Assembly (NCBI GenBank): GCA_022509165.1
Contig: JAFLTT010000001.1
Coordinates: forward strand, 124,001-188,000
Length of the DNA stretch: 64,000 nucleotides
Direction: 5' to 3'
DNA from: Muribaculaceae bacterium
Lineage (GTDB): Bacteria; Bacteroidota; Bacteroidia; Bacteroidales; Muribaculaceae
This document shows, piece by piece, positions 53,332-62,022 of this stretch (the stretch's first letter is position 1; every line of letters begins with the position of its first letter). The notes under the pieces are model-generated. The model was not told where the DNA came from, did no database searches, and saw nothing but the letters and a program-made list of their open reading frames with translations. Made by a program: the position numbers and the translations under genes.

Positions 53332-55244
53332 ATTTTTTCCCACTGGGATTCATTTATAAGGTTGAGTAATTCAACCTTTTTCTTTTCTCCCACAGAAGAA
53401 TGTAAAATGACTTTACTGTAATCAGATGTGTCAATAAGTGAGGCAACCTGAGTGATATTGGCCTTTGGACCCACTATTAGGAAAGAGTGGGCCGCTTCAG
53501 AATTTTTATTAAGCTTTGAAAGAGAATCCGGGTGAACAACATTATCTATTGCAATTATTTCCACGTCGCGTAATAATGTTTTAGATATATTGTCTCTTGG
53601 AAAGGAGATCTTGGTTGAGACGTTCCCTGAAGTATGTTGAATATTTAGATTCGAGAAACTATAAAGGAATTTGATCGAGTTCTTATCTTGAGGATTGTAA
53701 GTAATTATCGAAACAAAAGAAAGTAGAGTAAGCCCTATACCTGAGAAAGTAAGAATTCTTTTCCTTATCAATTTAGTGCTATAAAAAGCCACAGAAAAAA
53801 ATATCAGTGCACCCAACCACAGAGTCACAGTTCCGGAATTTATCTTTATGTCAATTACAGAGTTACCTGAATACGAAAATAAATCACTCGCATACAGGAA
53901 AAATTCATATATTTTATCTAAGGTAAAAGAAATAAAACTTAAGTCTAAACTGAATAAAAGCAAGCACACATAGATAAGGCTGATAATTATGAATAGCGGA
54001 ATGAATGGCAGGAGAATTAAATTAGCCGGTAAAAACATCAAGGGGATATAACCAAAATAATAAGCAACCAAAGTCCACGTAGCAAAAGTCGCAACTAAAG
54101 TAACTATTAATGCATTAATTATGTTGAATGTATTAGGATGCTTATGACGTTCTATGGGATTAAGCCTGGATACAAACAATATTATTGACGCCACACATAC
54201 GAAACTCAATTGCAAGCCTATGTCCCATATAGAATAAGGATCAATCAGAATGATGATAAAAACAGATACAAAGAGAGCATTAATCGCTGAGTTTTTTCTT
54301 TGAAGGAGGAAAGATATCAGAAGAAAGGTTGCCATGATAGCTGCCCTTACTGTTGATGGAGCTCCTCCTGTGAGAAGGACATAGGCCCAAATCAATATAA
54401 TTACTAATATGCGTCTTGTTTTATGCCACCCTGCCAAAGAAAGGGGGAAGAGAACTGTCAATAATATGGAGGCCATGATGGCTACATGCATTCCGCTCAG
54501 AGCCAATATATGCGCCAGTCCTGCCGCAGTAAGTGTTTCTCTCGTGTTTGAGGAAAGATAGGTTTTATCTCCAAGGAGTAGGGATATTAGAAATTCTGAA
54601 GTTGGATAATTTAAAGTTGATTTCTCTATCTTTATAATGATATGAGTTCTAAACTTATCAAAAATATTAGAGAGGGATAATGATGATCCTGTTTTTCTAA
54701 TTTTATCCACTTTGCAGTTAGCAATCCCTACTACTCCTTGATGATGCATTCTTTCGGCATATTGAGAAGAAGAGAATTCCCGGACTTTGCCTTCAAATTC
54801 TATTATATCTCCCTTTGATGCAGAGAACCCATTGGTGTTTAAAATTATATTTAAATGTGAAAAAGGGATGTTATTATTGGAGGAATCACGAATGGAAAGA
54901 ATTTTTATTTTAAACCGGTCTCCTTCAGCCAAATATTTTATATCTTCTATTTTCCCGGAATAAAATAAATTTTCCTCTTTTATCCTGGAAGAGTAAGATG
55001 GGAGAGAGGTGAACTGGAAAAGAAAACTCCCGGCTCCTGCGAATAAAAGAGTAATCCATACTACATGATATGGGTTAAGTTTTTTGGAAAGGACAGGATT
55101 TTTGGAAAGAAGAAAAATTATTAGCCATATTATAAGAGAAAAACCTGTGAATAAGGCTCCGACAATTAAACCTGAGGATAAAAAGTCAGCAAGAAGGATA
55201 CCACTTACTAACCCTAAAAGAAGACAAAGGAATCTGAGGTTCAT
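53277..55244 (-). CDS. comEC: ComEC/Rec2 family DNA uptake protein without metallo-beta-lactamase domain
   Basis: The 655-residue membrane protein has N-terminal transmembrane helices, a DUF4131-type OB region (about 80-190), and the competence domain with LAHILALSGMHVAIMA near residue 245, followed by many membrane helices. The C-terminal 130 residues are soluble but lack the HxHxDH metallo-beta-lactamase motif found in longer ComEC proteins. It may form the DNA channel for uptake. The frame extends to a TTG at 55253, but the ATG at 55244 overlaps the aroE stop by four bases (ATGA) and is preferred. Confidence 0.9.
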   Translation of the reverse strand: MNLRFLCLLLGLVSGILLADFLSSGLIVGALFTGFSLIIWLIIFLLSKNPVLSKKLNPYHVVWITLLFAGAGSFLFQFTSLPSYSSRIKEENLFYSGKIEDIKYLAEGDRFKIKILSIRDSSNNNIPFSHLNIILNTNGFSASKGDIIEFEGKVREFSSSQYAERMHHQGVVGIANCKVDKIRKTGSSLSLSNIFDKFRTHIIIKIEKSTLNYPTSEFLISLLLGDKTYLSSNTRETLTAAGLAHILALSGMHVAIMASILLTVLFPLSLAGWHKTRRILVIILIWAYVLLTGGAPSTVRAAIMATFLLISFLLQRKNSAINALFVSVFIIILIDPYSIWDIGLQLSFVCVASIILFVSRLNPIERHKHPNTFNIINALIVTLVATFATWTLVAYYFGYIPLMFLPANLILLPFIPLFIIISLIYVCLLLFSLDLSFISFTLDKIYEFFLYASDLFSYSGNSVIDIKINSGTVTLWLGALIFFSVAFYSTKLIRKRILTFSGIGLTLLSFVSIITYNPQDKNSIKFLYSFSNLNIQHTSGNVSTKISFPRDNISKTLLRDVEIIAIDNVVHPDSLSKLNKNSEAAHSFLIVGPKANITQVASLIDTSDYSKVILHSSVGEKKKVELLNLINESQWEKIHSLRDRGSLELDLDFGL

Positions 55245-55975
55245 TTTGTCCAAATGTCCCAGGCGGCTATAGCCTGACCTTCGAGCATCTCAAGTCCGTT
55301 TTTCACTTTTGCTCCATATTCCTTGGCTTTTTTCATGAAAGCAGTAGTTTCAGGATTGTACACTAAATCATAGCATAAATGCTTAGGGGTGAGATTGTGA
55401 TAGGGAATAGGAGGAAATCCTTCTGTATCCGGAAACATTCCCAAAGGGGTGGTATTTACTATAAGCAAATTATCTTTTATAATTTCCGGACTTAGATCTT
55501 GATAAGACAATTGATTCTCTTGCGGAGACCGGGAAACTAAAGTAACCTTAAGACCTAACTTATTTAAAACAAATACGACAGCTTGAGAGGCTCCACCGGT
55601 TCCTAATACTAATGCCTTTGTGATGTCTGACCGTAATAATGGTAAAAGAGAATTTTCAAATCCTTTAATATCTGAATTATGTCCGACAAGAAATCTTTTC
55701 CCATTCTTTTCTTCAAACTTTATGACATTTACAGCACCTATTTCCCGAGCTTCGTCAGAGAGCGCATCCAGATATCTGATTATTTCTTTTTTATATGGAA
55801 TCGTGACATTAAGACCTTGTAAATCTTTGTGGGAATCGAGAAGCGAAGGGAAATCCTCAATCTTGTCGATAGGCAAAAGATGATAGGAATTGTCTATACC
55901 TTCCCTTTCAAACTTAGTATTAAAAAAGTCAGCAGAGAAGGAATGTCCTAATTTTTTGCCAATTAACCCGTACAT
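55241..55975 (-). CDS. aroE: Shikimate dehydrogenase
   Basis: The 244-residue enzyme reduces 3-dehydroshikimate to shikimate with NADPH. It opens with MYGLIGKKLGHSFSADFFN (shikimate-binding serines) and has NVTIPYKKEI with the catalytic lysine, a nucleotide loop VLGTGGASQAVV near residue 125 and a C-terminal GLEMLEGQAIAAW. The length is slightly below E. coli AroE (272). It is coupled to comEC by an ATGA overlap. Confidence 0.95.
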   Translation of the reverse strand: MYGLIGKKLGHSFSADFFNTKFEREGIDNSYHLLPIDKIEDFPSLLDSHKDLQGLNVTIPYKKEIIRYLDALSDEAREIGAVNVIKFEEKNGKRFLVGHNSDIKGFENSLLPLLRSDITKALVLGTGGASQAVVFVLNKLGLKVTLVSRSPQENQLSYQDLSPEIIKDNLLIVNTTPLGMFPDTEGFPPIPYHNLTPKHLCYDLVYNPETTAFMKKAKEYGAKVKNGLEMLEGQAIAAWDIWTK

Positions 55976-56062
55976 AGATATAATCAGTTTTTAAATTGAA
56001 AATTGATAAAACAGAAGCTATTTTGATTTTATGATTATCCCGAATAATATCCCAAACGACAT

Positions 56063-56150
56063 ATGTAGGGACGCACGGCTCGTGCGTCCTCTGATAATCA
56101 ATGAATTATCCCTCTTTTATTTCGGACGCACGAGCCGTGCGTCCCTACAT
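56063..56150. repeat. REPIN-like inverted repeat
   Basis: Two 27-bp arms (56063-56089 and 56124-56150) are perfect reverse complements around a 34-nt spacer. Each arm is itself a hairpin, GGACGCACG and CGTGCGTCC around a 3-nt loop, next to TAGGG. Two REP-type hairpins in inverted orientation are the layout of a REPIN. It lies in the gap between aroE and the M13 peptidase gene. No RAYT transposase is in the window. Confidence 0.8.
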
Positions 56151-56232
56151 TTGAGGGCAATTTATTAATGGAGGTATTTATGAGAATAATCAATTTTGAT
56201 TTTATAATTTGCAACAATTCAATATTACTTTA

Positions 56233-58200
56233 TCACCAAATCAAGACCCGCTCGTTCTTTGGCCTAAACATCCTATCTCCTCCTACAATTTCAAAAGTTT
56301 CTTCAAAAGCATCAATATTCTTAAGAGTTACATTCACCCTATTTTTTGCAAGGGAATGGGGATCTGTTTTCGTTCTCACGAGTTTTTCTTCTTCACGTAT
56401 GCTGCCTGCCCACACATTAGCATAAGAAAGGAAAAATCTTTGCAGGGGAGAGAAGCCCTCAATGTCCGTTTCCTTGGGATCGGTATTTGCATATGCCGTA
56501 AGAGCAATACTCAATCCTCCCTGGTCGGCTATATTTTCTCCCAAAGTGTATCTTCCGTTGGCAAATACCCCGGGGGCTATTTCTACCTTGTCGAATTGCT
56601 CTACAAGAACATCGGCCAACTTATTGAATTTTTCTGCATCTTCAGCCGTCCACCAGTCTGTTAAATTACCTTCTTTATCAAATTGACGTCCCTGGTCGTC
56701 AAAACCATGAGTCATCTCATGGCCTATTACTACACCTATAGCTCCATAATTGATGGAATCATCAGCGTTGATATCAAAAAAGGGAGGCTGAAGTATACCG
56801 GCCGGAAAACATATTTCATTCACTATTGGACTGTAATATGCGTTCACTGTCTGAGGAGTCATATGCCATTCACTTTTGTCAACCGGTTTATTAAACTTAG
56901 AGTAATTATCCTTTGTGAACCATATAGAAGCTTCTCTGACGTTCTCAAGGTATGTTTTTCCGGGATCTATTTCTATTTCTGAATAATCTTTCCATTTATC
57001 AGGATAACCGATCTTCACGCCCATTGATTTGAGTTTCTCCCTGGCTTTAGTCTTGGTTTCATCTCCCATCCATGGGAGATTGGATATATGCTGATCGAGA
57101 GAATTCCTGAGATTTTCCACTAAGGAAATCATATAATCCTTATTTTCTTTAGGAAAATATTTGTCTACGTATAATTCTCCCACAGCTTCTCCAAACATGG
57201 AATCAGGAATAGCCATTGCTCTTTTCCATCTTGGCTTTTTCTCTTTCTGGCCACTCATTACCTTTCCGTACATTTCAAAATTGGCATCGATGAAATCATC
57301 ACTCATCAATCCGGTGGAATTTGAAATTAAACTATACATTAGATAGTCCTCAAGTTCTTTGGGTGTTAGTTGAGCCACTAAAGAGGGAAGGGCATTCATA
57401 AACTGAACAGAAGTCACATTGACTGATTCCATTCCCTCTACACCGAGAAGATGAAAATATTTATTCCAGTCAATAAAATCGAAATCCTTCTGCAGTTGAA
57501 TCACAGAATATATATTATGCCGCAAAGCAGGGTTCCTTCTCTGTTCCCGCGTCATCTTGATTTCAGCTATTTTCTTTTCCAATTTGATAACTGAATCCCA
57601 TACATTTTGAGCCTCTTCTTGAGAATAACCGGTTAAAGTCATCAGTTTCTTTACGTATATTTCATAGGCCTCAAGAATCTTGCGGTTTGTCTCATTATCT
57701 TCCAGATAATAATCACGGTCACCCAGTCCAAGACCTGTTTCCCCGATATGCATTATATTCATATTGGAATCAGCCGGGTCGGGTCCTACACCTGAAGTAA
57801 ATATTGCACCATCCAATCCCATGTGAAGCCAAGCTAAAAGCGTGGTGAGATCATCCTCCTTGAGACGCCGTTTCAATTCTTCAAGAAGAGGTTTTATAGG
57901 TTCTGAACCCTCGGAATTGAGTTTCTTCTCATCCATCCCCATATTATAGAGATCACTTATTTTCTGAGCGATTGTACCCTTCTCTTTTGAAGCAGGTTCG
58001 GAACCTAAGTTTATTATAAGGTCTTGCACTTGTTTGCGAGCCTTCTCCCTTAAGACGTCAAATTGTCCATAAGAAGAAAATTCATCCGGCATCGGATTAT
58101 TTTTTATCCAGCCACCACAAGCATACTCATAAAAATCTTGCTTAGGATCTACATTAGTATTCAGGTTATCTTTATTTATTCCAAGTTTTTCAGATGACAT
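56233..58200 (-). CDS. M13 family (neprilysin/PepO-like) metallopeptidase
   Basis: The 655-residue zinc peptidase has the catalytic HEMTH in VIGHEMTHGFDDQG, the third zinc ligand region ENIADQGGL, and NAYYSPIVNEICFPAGILQPP, which is the NAYY substrate-binding motif of M13. The N-terminal half is the helical lid domain. Unlike many relatives it has no signal peptide: the product begins SSEKLGINKDN and enters the domain (NVDPKQDFYEYACGGW) within 16 residues, so it is probably cytoplasmic. Its start overlaps the end of the ABC-F gene by 11 bp. Confidence 0.92.
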   Translation of the reverse strand: MSSEKLGINKDNLNTNVDPKQDFYEYACGGWIKNNPMPDEFSSYGQFDVLREKARKQVQDLIINLGSEPASKEKGTIAQKISDLYNMGMDEKKLNSEGSEPIKPLLEELKRRLKEDDLTTLLAWLHMGLDGAIFTSGVGPDPADSNMNIMHIGETGLGLGDRDYYLEDNETNRKILEAYEIYVKKLMTLTGYSQEEAQNVWDSVIKLEKKIAEIKMTREQRRNPALRHNIYSVIQLQKDFDFIDWNKYFHLLGVEGMESVNVTSVQFMNALPSLVAQLTPKELEDYLMYSLISNSTGLMSDDFIDANFEMYGKVMSGQKEKKPRWKRAMAIPDSMFGEAVGELYVDKYFPKENKDYMISLVENLRNSLDQHISNLPWMGDETKTKAREKLKSMGVKIGYPDKWKDYSEIEIDPGKTYLENVREASIWFTKDNYSKFNKPVDKSEWHMTPQTVNAYYSPIVNEICFPAGILQPPFFDINADDSINYGAIGVVIGHEMTHGFDDQGRQFDKEGNLTDWWTAEDAEKFNKLADVLVEQFDKVEIAPGVFANGRYTLGENIADQGGLSIALTAYANTDPKETDIEGFSPLQRFFLSYANVWAGSIREEEKLVRTKTDPHSLAKNRVNVTLKNIDAFEETFEIVGGDRMFRPKNERVLIW

Positions 58201-60127
58201 CGGTATATTCCTTTTTTAAATTATCAAGTTCAGTCTGGGCTTCTTCCCAAGTATCAGTCAGCAATTCGAGTTGTTTCTTTTTAAGGTCGTATTGATTTAG
58301 AATTTCCTCACCAATTTCACCTTTAGCTATTCTCTCTTCTAATTCCACAATCTCATTTTCCAATGTTTCGATTGCATTTTCAGTCTCGTTAAGCTTTTTT
58401 TCAGCTTTTCTTAGATTCCGGTCAAATTCTTTCTTTTGTTGATAGGAGAGGGCATTACGGGATTCCTTTACGACTTTTGTATCATCTTCATGTTGTGAAG
58501 GTGAAAGATTGGTTGGTGCTATTGAATCTCTTTTCTTAAGATAATCGTATATACCTCCCAGATGTTCTCTAACTTTGCCTTCTTTGAATTCAAAAACTTT
58601 GTCGACAAGCCCGTCAAGGAAATCTCTGTCGTGACTTACTATAATCACTGTACCGTTATAGTCTTTAAGCGCATTCTTTAATATTTCCTTGGTGCGCATA
58701 TCAAGATGGTTGGTGGGCTCGTCGAGAATAAGAAAATTCACTTGTTCCAAAAGTAATTTTGCCATTGCCAACCTTGTCTTCTCTCCTCCTGAAAGTACGG
58801 AAACTTTCTTCTCAATCTCTTCTCCTCGGAAAAGAAATGCAGCCAACAAGTCCTTTAGGCGTGTTCTTATGTCACCAGTGGCAACATCATCCAGAGTTTC
58901 GAAAACAGTACGTGTAGTATCTAATTTTTGAGCCTGATTCTGAGCAAAATACCCTATTTTTACATTATGTCCGATTTTCAGGTGTCCGAGATAAGGGAAT
59001 TCATTCATTACACATTTAACGAATGTAGATTTTCCTTCACCATTGCTTCCTACAAGAGCTATCTTTTCTCCCCGCCGCATAGTAAAGTCCACATTTGAAA
59101 AAACAGTATGGGATCCAAATGACTTCTCCAGACCCTCTACAATCAATGGGAAATCCCCGCTTCTTTCTGCTGCCGGAAATTTAAAATTTACACTGTCAGT
59201 ATCCTCGGCATCTATTTCTATCGGAATGATTTTCTCCAGTTGTTTTATCCTGCTTTGTACCTGCACAGCTTTAGTGGCTTTGTAGCGGAACCGTTCAATG
59301 AACTCTTTTGTATCAGCAATTAATTTTTGTTGGTTTTCAAAAGCCTTTAACTGTTGCTCTATTCTCTCTTTACGCAATGCCACAAAAGGTGAATATGACA
59401 CCTTGTAATCATAAATTTTTCCGCAAGAAATCTCTACGGTTCTTTTTGTGACATTATCTAAAAAAGCTTTATCATGACTTACAAGTACTAAGGCTCCGGT
59501 TCTATTTATCAGAAATTGTTCAAGCCACTGAATAGAATTTATGTCGAGATGGTTTGTCGGTTCATCCAGCAGAAGTAAATCCGGCTTTTGTAAAAGTATC
59601 TTTGCCAATTCAATTCTCATTCTCCATCCCCCGGAGAATTCAGAAGTAGGACGATGGAAATCGGAGGTTTTAAATCCGAGACCAATAAGTGTCCTTTCTA
59701 TTTCTGCATCCATATTTTCAGGGAATCTAACCTGAATGGAATGTCGTAATTCGTCGGAGTCGGAAATCAGTTTCAGATATTCTTCCGAATCATAGTCAGT
59801 GCGCTGAGTGAGCTGATGATTTAAGGAATCCAGTCTGGCTTCCAGTAAGATTCTTTCTTTGAAGGCTTTTCTGGTCTCTTCAAAAAGAGAGGTATCGTCC
59901 ACAGTTTTCATTTCCTGGGGAAGATACCCTATCTTCATATTGTTGGGGATTGACAACGAACCGGAGGTAGGTTGCTGATACCCTGCGATAATTTTTAGTA
60001 AAGTAGATTTACCGGCACCGTTTTTCCCTACTAAGGCGAGCCTGTCGTTGTCGTTTATGGAAAATGAGATGTCGTTGAAAAGTGGCTTTGCCGAGAAATC
60101 AACAGTAAGATTGTTAATCCCGATCAT
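58190..60127 (-). CDS. ABC-F ATPase (Uup/EttA-like)
   Basis: The 645-residue cytoplasmic protein has two ABC domains without membrane segments. Walker A motifs are VGKNGAGKST (about 33-42) and VGSNGEGKST; signature motifs are EFSGGWRMR and LSGGEKTR; both are followed by LLDEPTNHLD or LILDEPTNHLD. A P-site-type linker lies between the domains and a C-terminal coiled coil (about 560-640) resembles that of Uup. Such proteins act on ribosomes, in translation quality or antibiotic protection. It is coupled to the DUF805 gene by an ATGA overlap and overlaps the M13 gene by 11 bp. Confidence 0.95.
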   Translation of the reverse strand: MIGINNLTVDFSAKPLFNDISFSINDNDRLALVGKNGAGKSTLLKIIAGYQQPTSGSLSIPNNMKIGYLPQEMKTVDDTSLFEETRKAFKERILLEARLDSLNHQLTQRTDYDSEEYLKLISDSDELRHSIQVRFPENMDAEIERTLIGLGFKTSDFHRPTSEFSGGWRMRIELAKILLQKPDLLLLDEPTNHLDINSIQWLEQFLINRTGALVLVSHDKAFLDNVTKRTVEISCGKIYDYKVSYSPFVALRKERIEQQLKAFENQQKLIADTKEFIERFRYKATKAVQVQSRIKQLEKIIPIEIDAEDTDSVNFKFPAAERSGDFPLIVEGLEKSFGSHTVFSNVDFTMRRGEKIALVGSNGEGKSTFVKCVMNEFPYLGHLKIGHNVKIGYFAQNQAQKLDTTRTVFETLDDVATGDIRTRLKDLLAAFLFRGEEIEKKVSVLSGGEKTRLAMAKLLLEQVNFLILDEPTNHLDMRTKEILKNALKDYNGTVIIVSHDRDFLDGLVDKVFEFKEGKVREHLGGIYDYLKKRDSIAPTNLSPSQHEDDTKVVKESRNALSYQQKKEFDRNLRKAEKKLNETENAIETLENEIVELEERIAKGEIGEEILNQYDLKKKQLELLTDTWEEAQTELDNLKKEYTDVI

Positions 60128-60495
60128 TTGGGTTCAGGACCATATTGGTTTTCTCCCGGTTGAGAGGCCTGGCACCAATATACAATCAGAATGATGGTTC
60201 CAATTAAAGGAAGAAGACCCCAAAGAATATTCCATCCCGAACGACTGGTGTCATGTAGGCGCCTGATGGCTGCACATATTACAGAGACTCCGCAAATGGC
60301 GCTTAATATTTCAAATATAACTCCCAGCCATACTTGTTCGATACCGTAACCCTGGCTGAATCCTCCTATTACACCTAAAACACCGGTGATGATGAACATG
60401 CATAGATAATACCACCAGAATTCACTGCGAGATGCACGTCCATAGGGATAGAAAAACTTGTTGAATCCTACTTTAATTGCCTCTGAAAAGCTCAT
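60124..60495 (-). CDS. DUF805 family membrane protein
   Basis: The 123-residue protein has the DUF805 hallmarks: GRASRSEFWWYYL before the first transmembrane helix and a RRLHDTSRSGW motif before the last. Three to four membrane segments are predicted. Function is unknown. It is first in an operon with ABC-F and the M13 peptidase. Two candidate -7 boxes, TATATTTG (60528-60535) and TAAATTTG (60543-60550), lie upstream on the minus strand. Confidence 0.88.
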   Translation of the reverse strand: MSFSEAIKVGFNKFFYPYGRASRSEFWWYYLCMFIITGVLGVIGGFSQGYGIEQVWLGVIFEILSAICGVSVICAAIRRLHDTSRSGWNILWGLLPLIGTIILIVYWCQASQPGENQYGPEPK

Positions 60496-60542
60496 AATTT
60501 CGTGTTTTATATAGAGAATTTAAAATACAAATATACCTTATG

Positions 60543-60550
60543 CAAATTTA
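60543..60550 (-). promoter_or_regulatory. -7 box for the DUF805 operon
   Basis: TAAATTTG on the minus strand, with ATTG 19 bp upstream as a near -33 box. TATATTTG at 60528-60535 is an alternative. Confidence 0.45.
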
Positions 60551-60604
60551 AGGTTTTATTTTACAATAACAATGAATTAAGATGTTTTGATTAAAAAAAA
60601 TCAC

Positions 60605-60612
60605 TAAATTTG
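60605..60612 (+). promoter_or_regulatory. -7 box for the second flavin reductase gene
   Basis: TAAATTTG fits TAnnTTTG; the predicted leader is about 40 nt. A TTTG lies 15 bp upstream, shorter than the usual spacing. Confidence 0.45.
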
Positions 60613-60657
60613 GGATATTAATCTTTTTAAGGAAAATATCATTAACATACTAATAAA

Positions 60658-61218
60658 ATGAGAAAGAATTTCGGCTCGAAACCATGGTGTTATCCTCAGC
60701 CGGTTTTTATCCTGGCTGCTTATGATAAAGATGGAGAACCCAATGCAATGAATGTTGCCTGGGGTGGGATATTTTACGACGACCAGATAGCAATGTGTAT
60801 AAGCGCAAATCATAAAACTACCGCAAATATTCTTGAGTCCAAGGCCTTCACAGTGAGTATGGCGGATAAAGCACATTTGGTTGGCTGTGATTATGTGGGG
60901 ATAGTATCAGGTAATAAAGTGAAAGATAAGTTTAAGAAAGCCGGATTCACTCATGTAAAGTCTGAATTTGTAAATGCTCCCATAATCAATGAACTTCCAA
61001 TGACACTTGAGTGTAAACTTGTGTCGTACGATCCGGAAAAATGCACTTTGATAGGTGAGATTGTAAACGTTTCTTCTGATGAAAGTATCCTTGATGAAAA
61101 TGGCAAGATAGATCCGGCAAAGTTACAGCCTATTACTTTCGATCCTGTGCATAACACTTATCTGGCAATAGGCGAGAAGGTAGGAAAGGCTTTTGGCGAT
61201 GGTCTTAAATTGCGATAG
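60658..61218 (+). CDS. Flavin reductase-like FMN-binding protein
   Basis: The 186-residue protein is a split-barrel flavoprotein. It begins KNFGSKPWCYPQPVFILAAY and has NAMNVAWGGIFYDDQIAM, which fits the FMN site of the family. SANHKTTANILESKAFTVSM and HLVGCDYVGIVSGNKV follow. This is the subgroup common in anaerobes; the electron acceptor is unknown. It is distantly related to the protein at 13326-13889. The AlkZ-like gene follows after 43 bp. Confidence 0.87.
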   Translation: MRKNFGSKPWCYPQPVFILAAYDKDGEPNAMNVAWGGIFYDDQIAMCISANHKTTANILESKAFTVSMADKAHLVGCDYVGIVSGNKVKDKFKKAGFTHVKSEFVNAPIINELPMTLECKLVSYDPEKCTLIGEIVNVSSDESILDENGKIDPAKLQPITFDPVHNTYLAIGEKVGKAFGDGLKLR

Positions 61219-61261
61219 AAAAACAAAATAGGATGTTTTTCTTTGAAGATATTAGAAGGGG

Positions 61262-62005
61262 ATGAAGGATTTTCTTATAAAAATGGGGTTTCCAATAAAA
61301 CCAAACCTGAAAATAGACAGCCGTGTTAGTATGCTTAATGCGGTGGATCAGATAAAAATCCTTCCTTTCTTTCCTAATAACATCAAAAATCTTTCCATAA
61401 GTGAATTATGTGCTCCCGGAATGCTTTTCGGAGGTAACTATGATGAAGGATGCTGGGAATGGAAAGGGCCTGTAATCAGACAAAAAACAGCTGCCTATGG
61501 AAAATTTTTTAGAAGAAAAGCCGGTTTTGTTTCTTTAGAATTATTGGCTGATTTTCTAAATTATCGACGCTATTCATATCCAATAAAAGCAGGGAGCACA
61601 GATGAGATGCTTCTTGAAATTATAAAGGAAAATGATTCCCTGACTTCAACGGAATTAAAAAAATTAGTTTTCGGTAATAGAAAACGAACCCGATGGGATG
61701 AACTGCCGGAATCTAATTTGATGATCCCGGCCAACTCTAAATCTAAGAGCCTTGAAAGTCCGTTGCAACGCCTTCAGATGGGAGGGTGGATTTTAATCAG
61801 TGACTTCGAGTATAAGAAAACAAGGTCGGGAGAAAGATACGGTTGGGGAGTGGCAAGATATTCTACGCCCGAGGTGCATTTTGGAGACTCCTTGCTAATG
61901 CCTTCAGACAGAAATCCCTTGGAATCTCTTCAAAATATAATAGACAAGATGAAAAAAATATGGCCCAATGTCTCTCAAAAGAATTGGGAAAAATTATTGA
62001 AATAA
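61262..62005 (+). CDS. Uncharacterised protein, possibly AlkZ-related
   Basis: The 247-residue protein has no signal peptide. I only tentatively relate it to the AlkZ/YcaQ-type winged-helix DNA glycosylase group, from the segments LCAPGMLFGGNYDEGCWEWK, AYGKFFRRKAGFVSLE and a winged-helix-like LLEIIKENDSLTSTELKKLV near residue 120. The catalytic QxQ/QxD motif of AlkZ is not seen, so glycosylase activity is doubtful. It lies between a flavin reductase gene and tryptophanase, 17 bp before the latter, so co-transcription with tnaA is likely. Confidence 0.6.
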   Translation: MKDFLIKMGFPIKPNLKIDSRVSMLNAVDQIKILPFFPNNIKNLSISELCAPGMLFGGNYDEGCWEWKGPVIRQKTAAYGKFFRRKAGFVSLELLADFLNYRRYSYPIKAGSTDEMLLEIIKENDSLTSTELKKLVFGNRKRTRWDELPESNLMIPANSKSKSLESPLQRLQMGGWILISDFEYKKTRSGERYGWGVARYSTPEVHFGDSLLMPSDRNPLESLQNIIDKMKKIWPNVSQKNWEKLLK

Positions 62006-62022
62006 ATACCTTAAATAAAACC

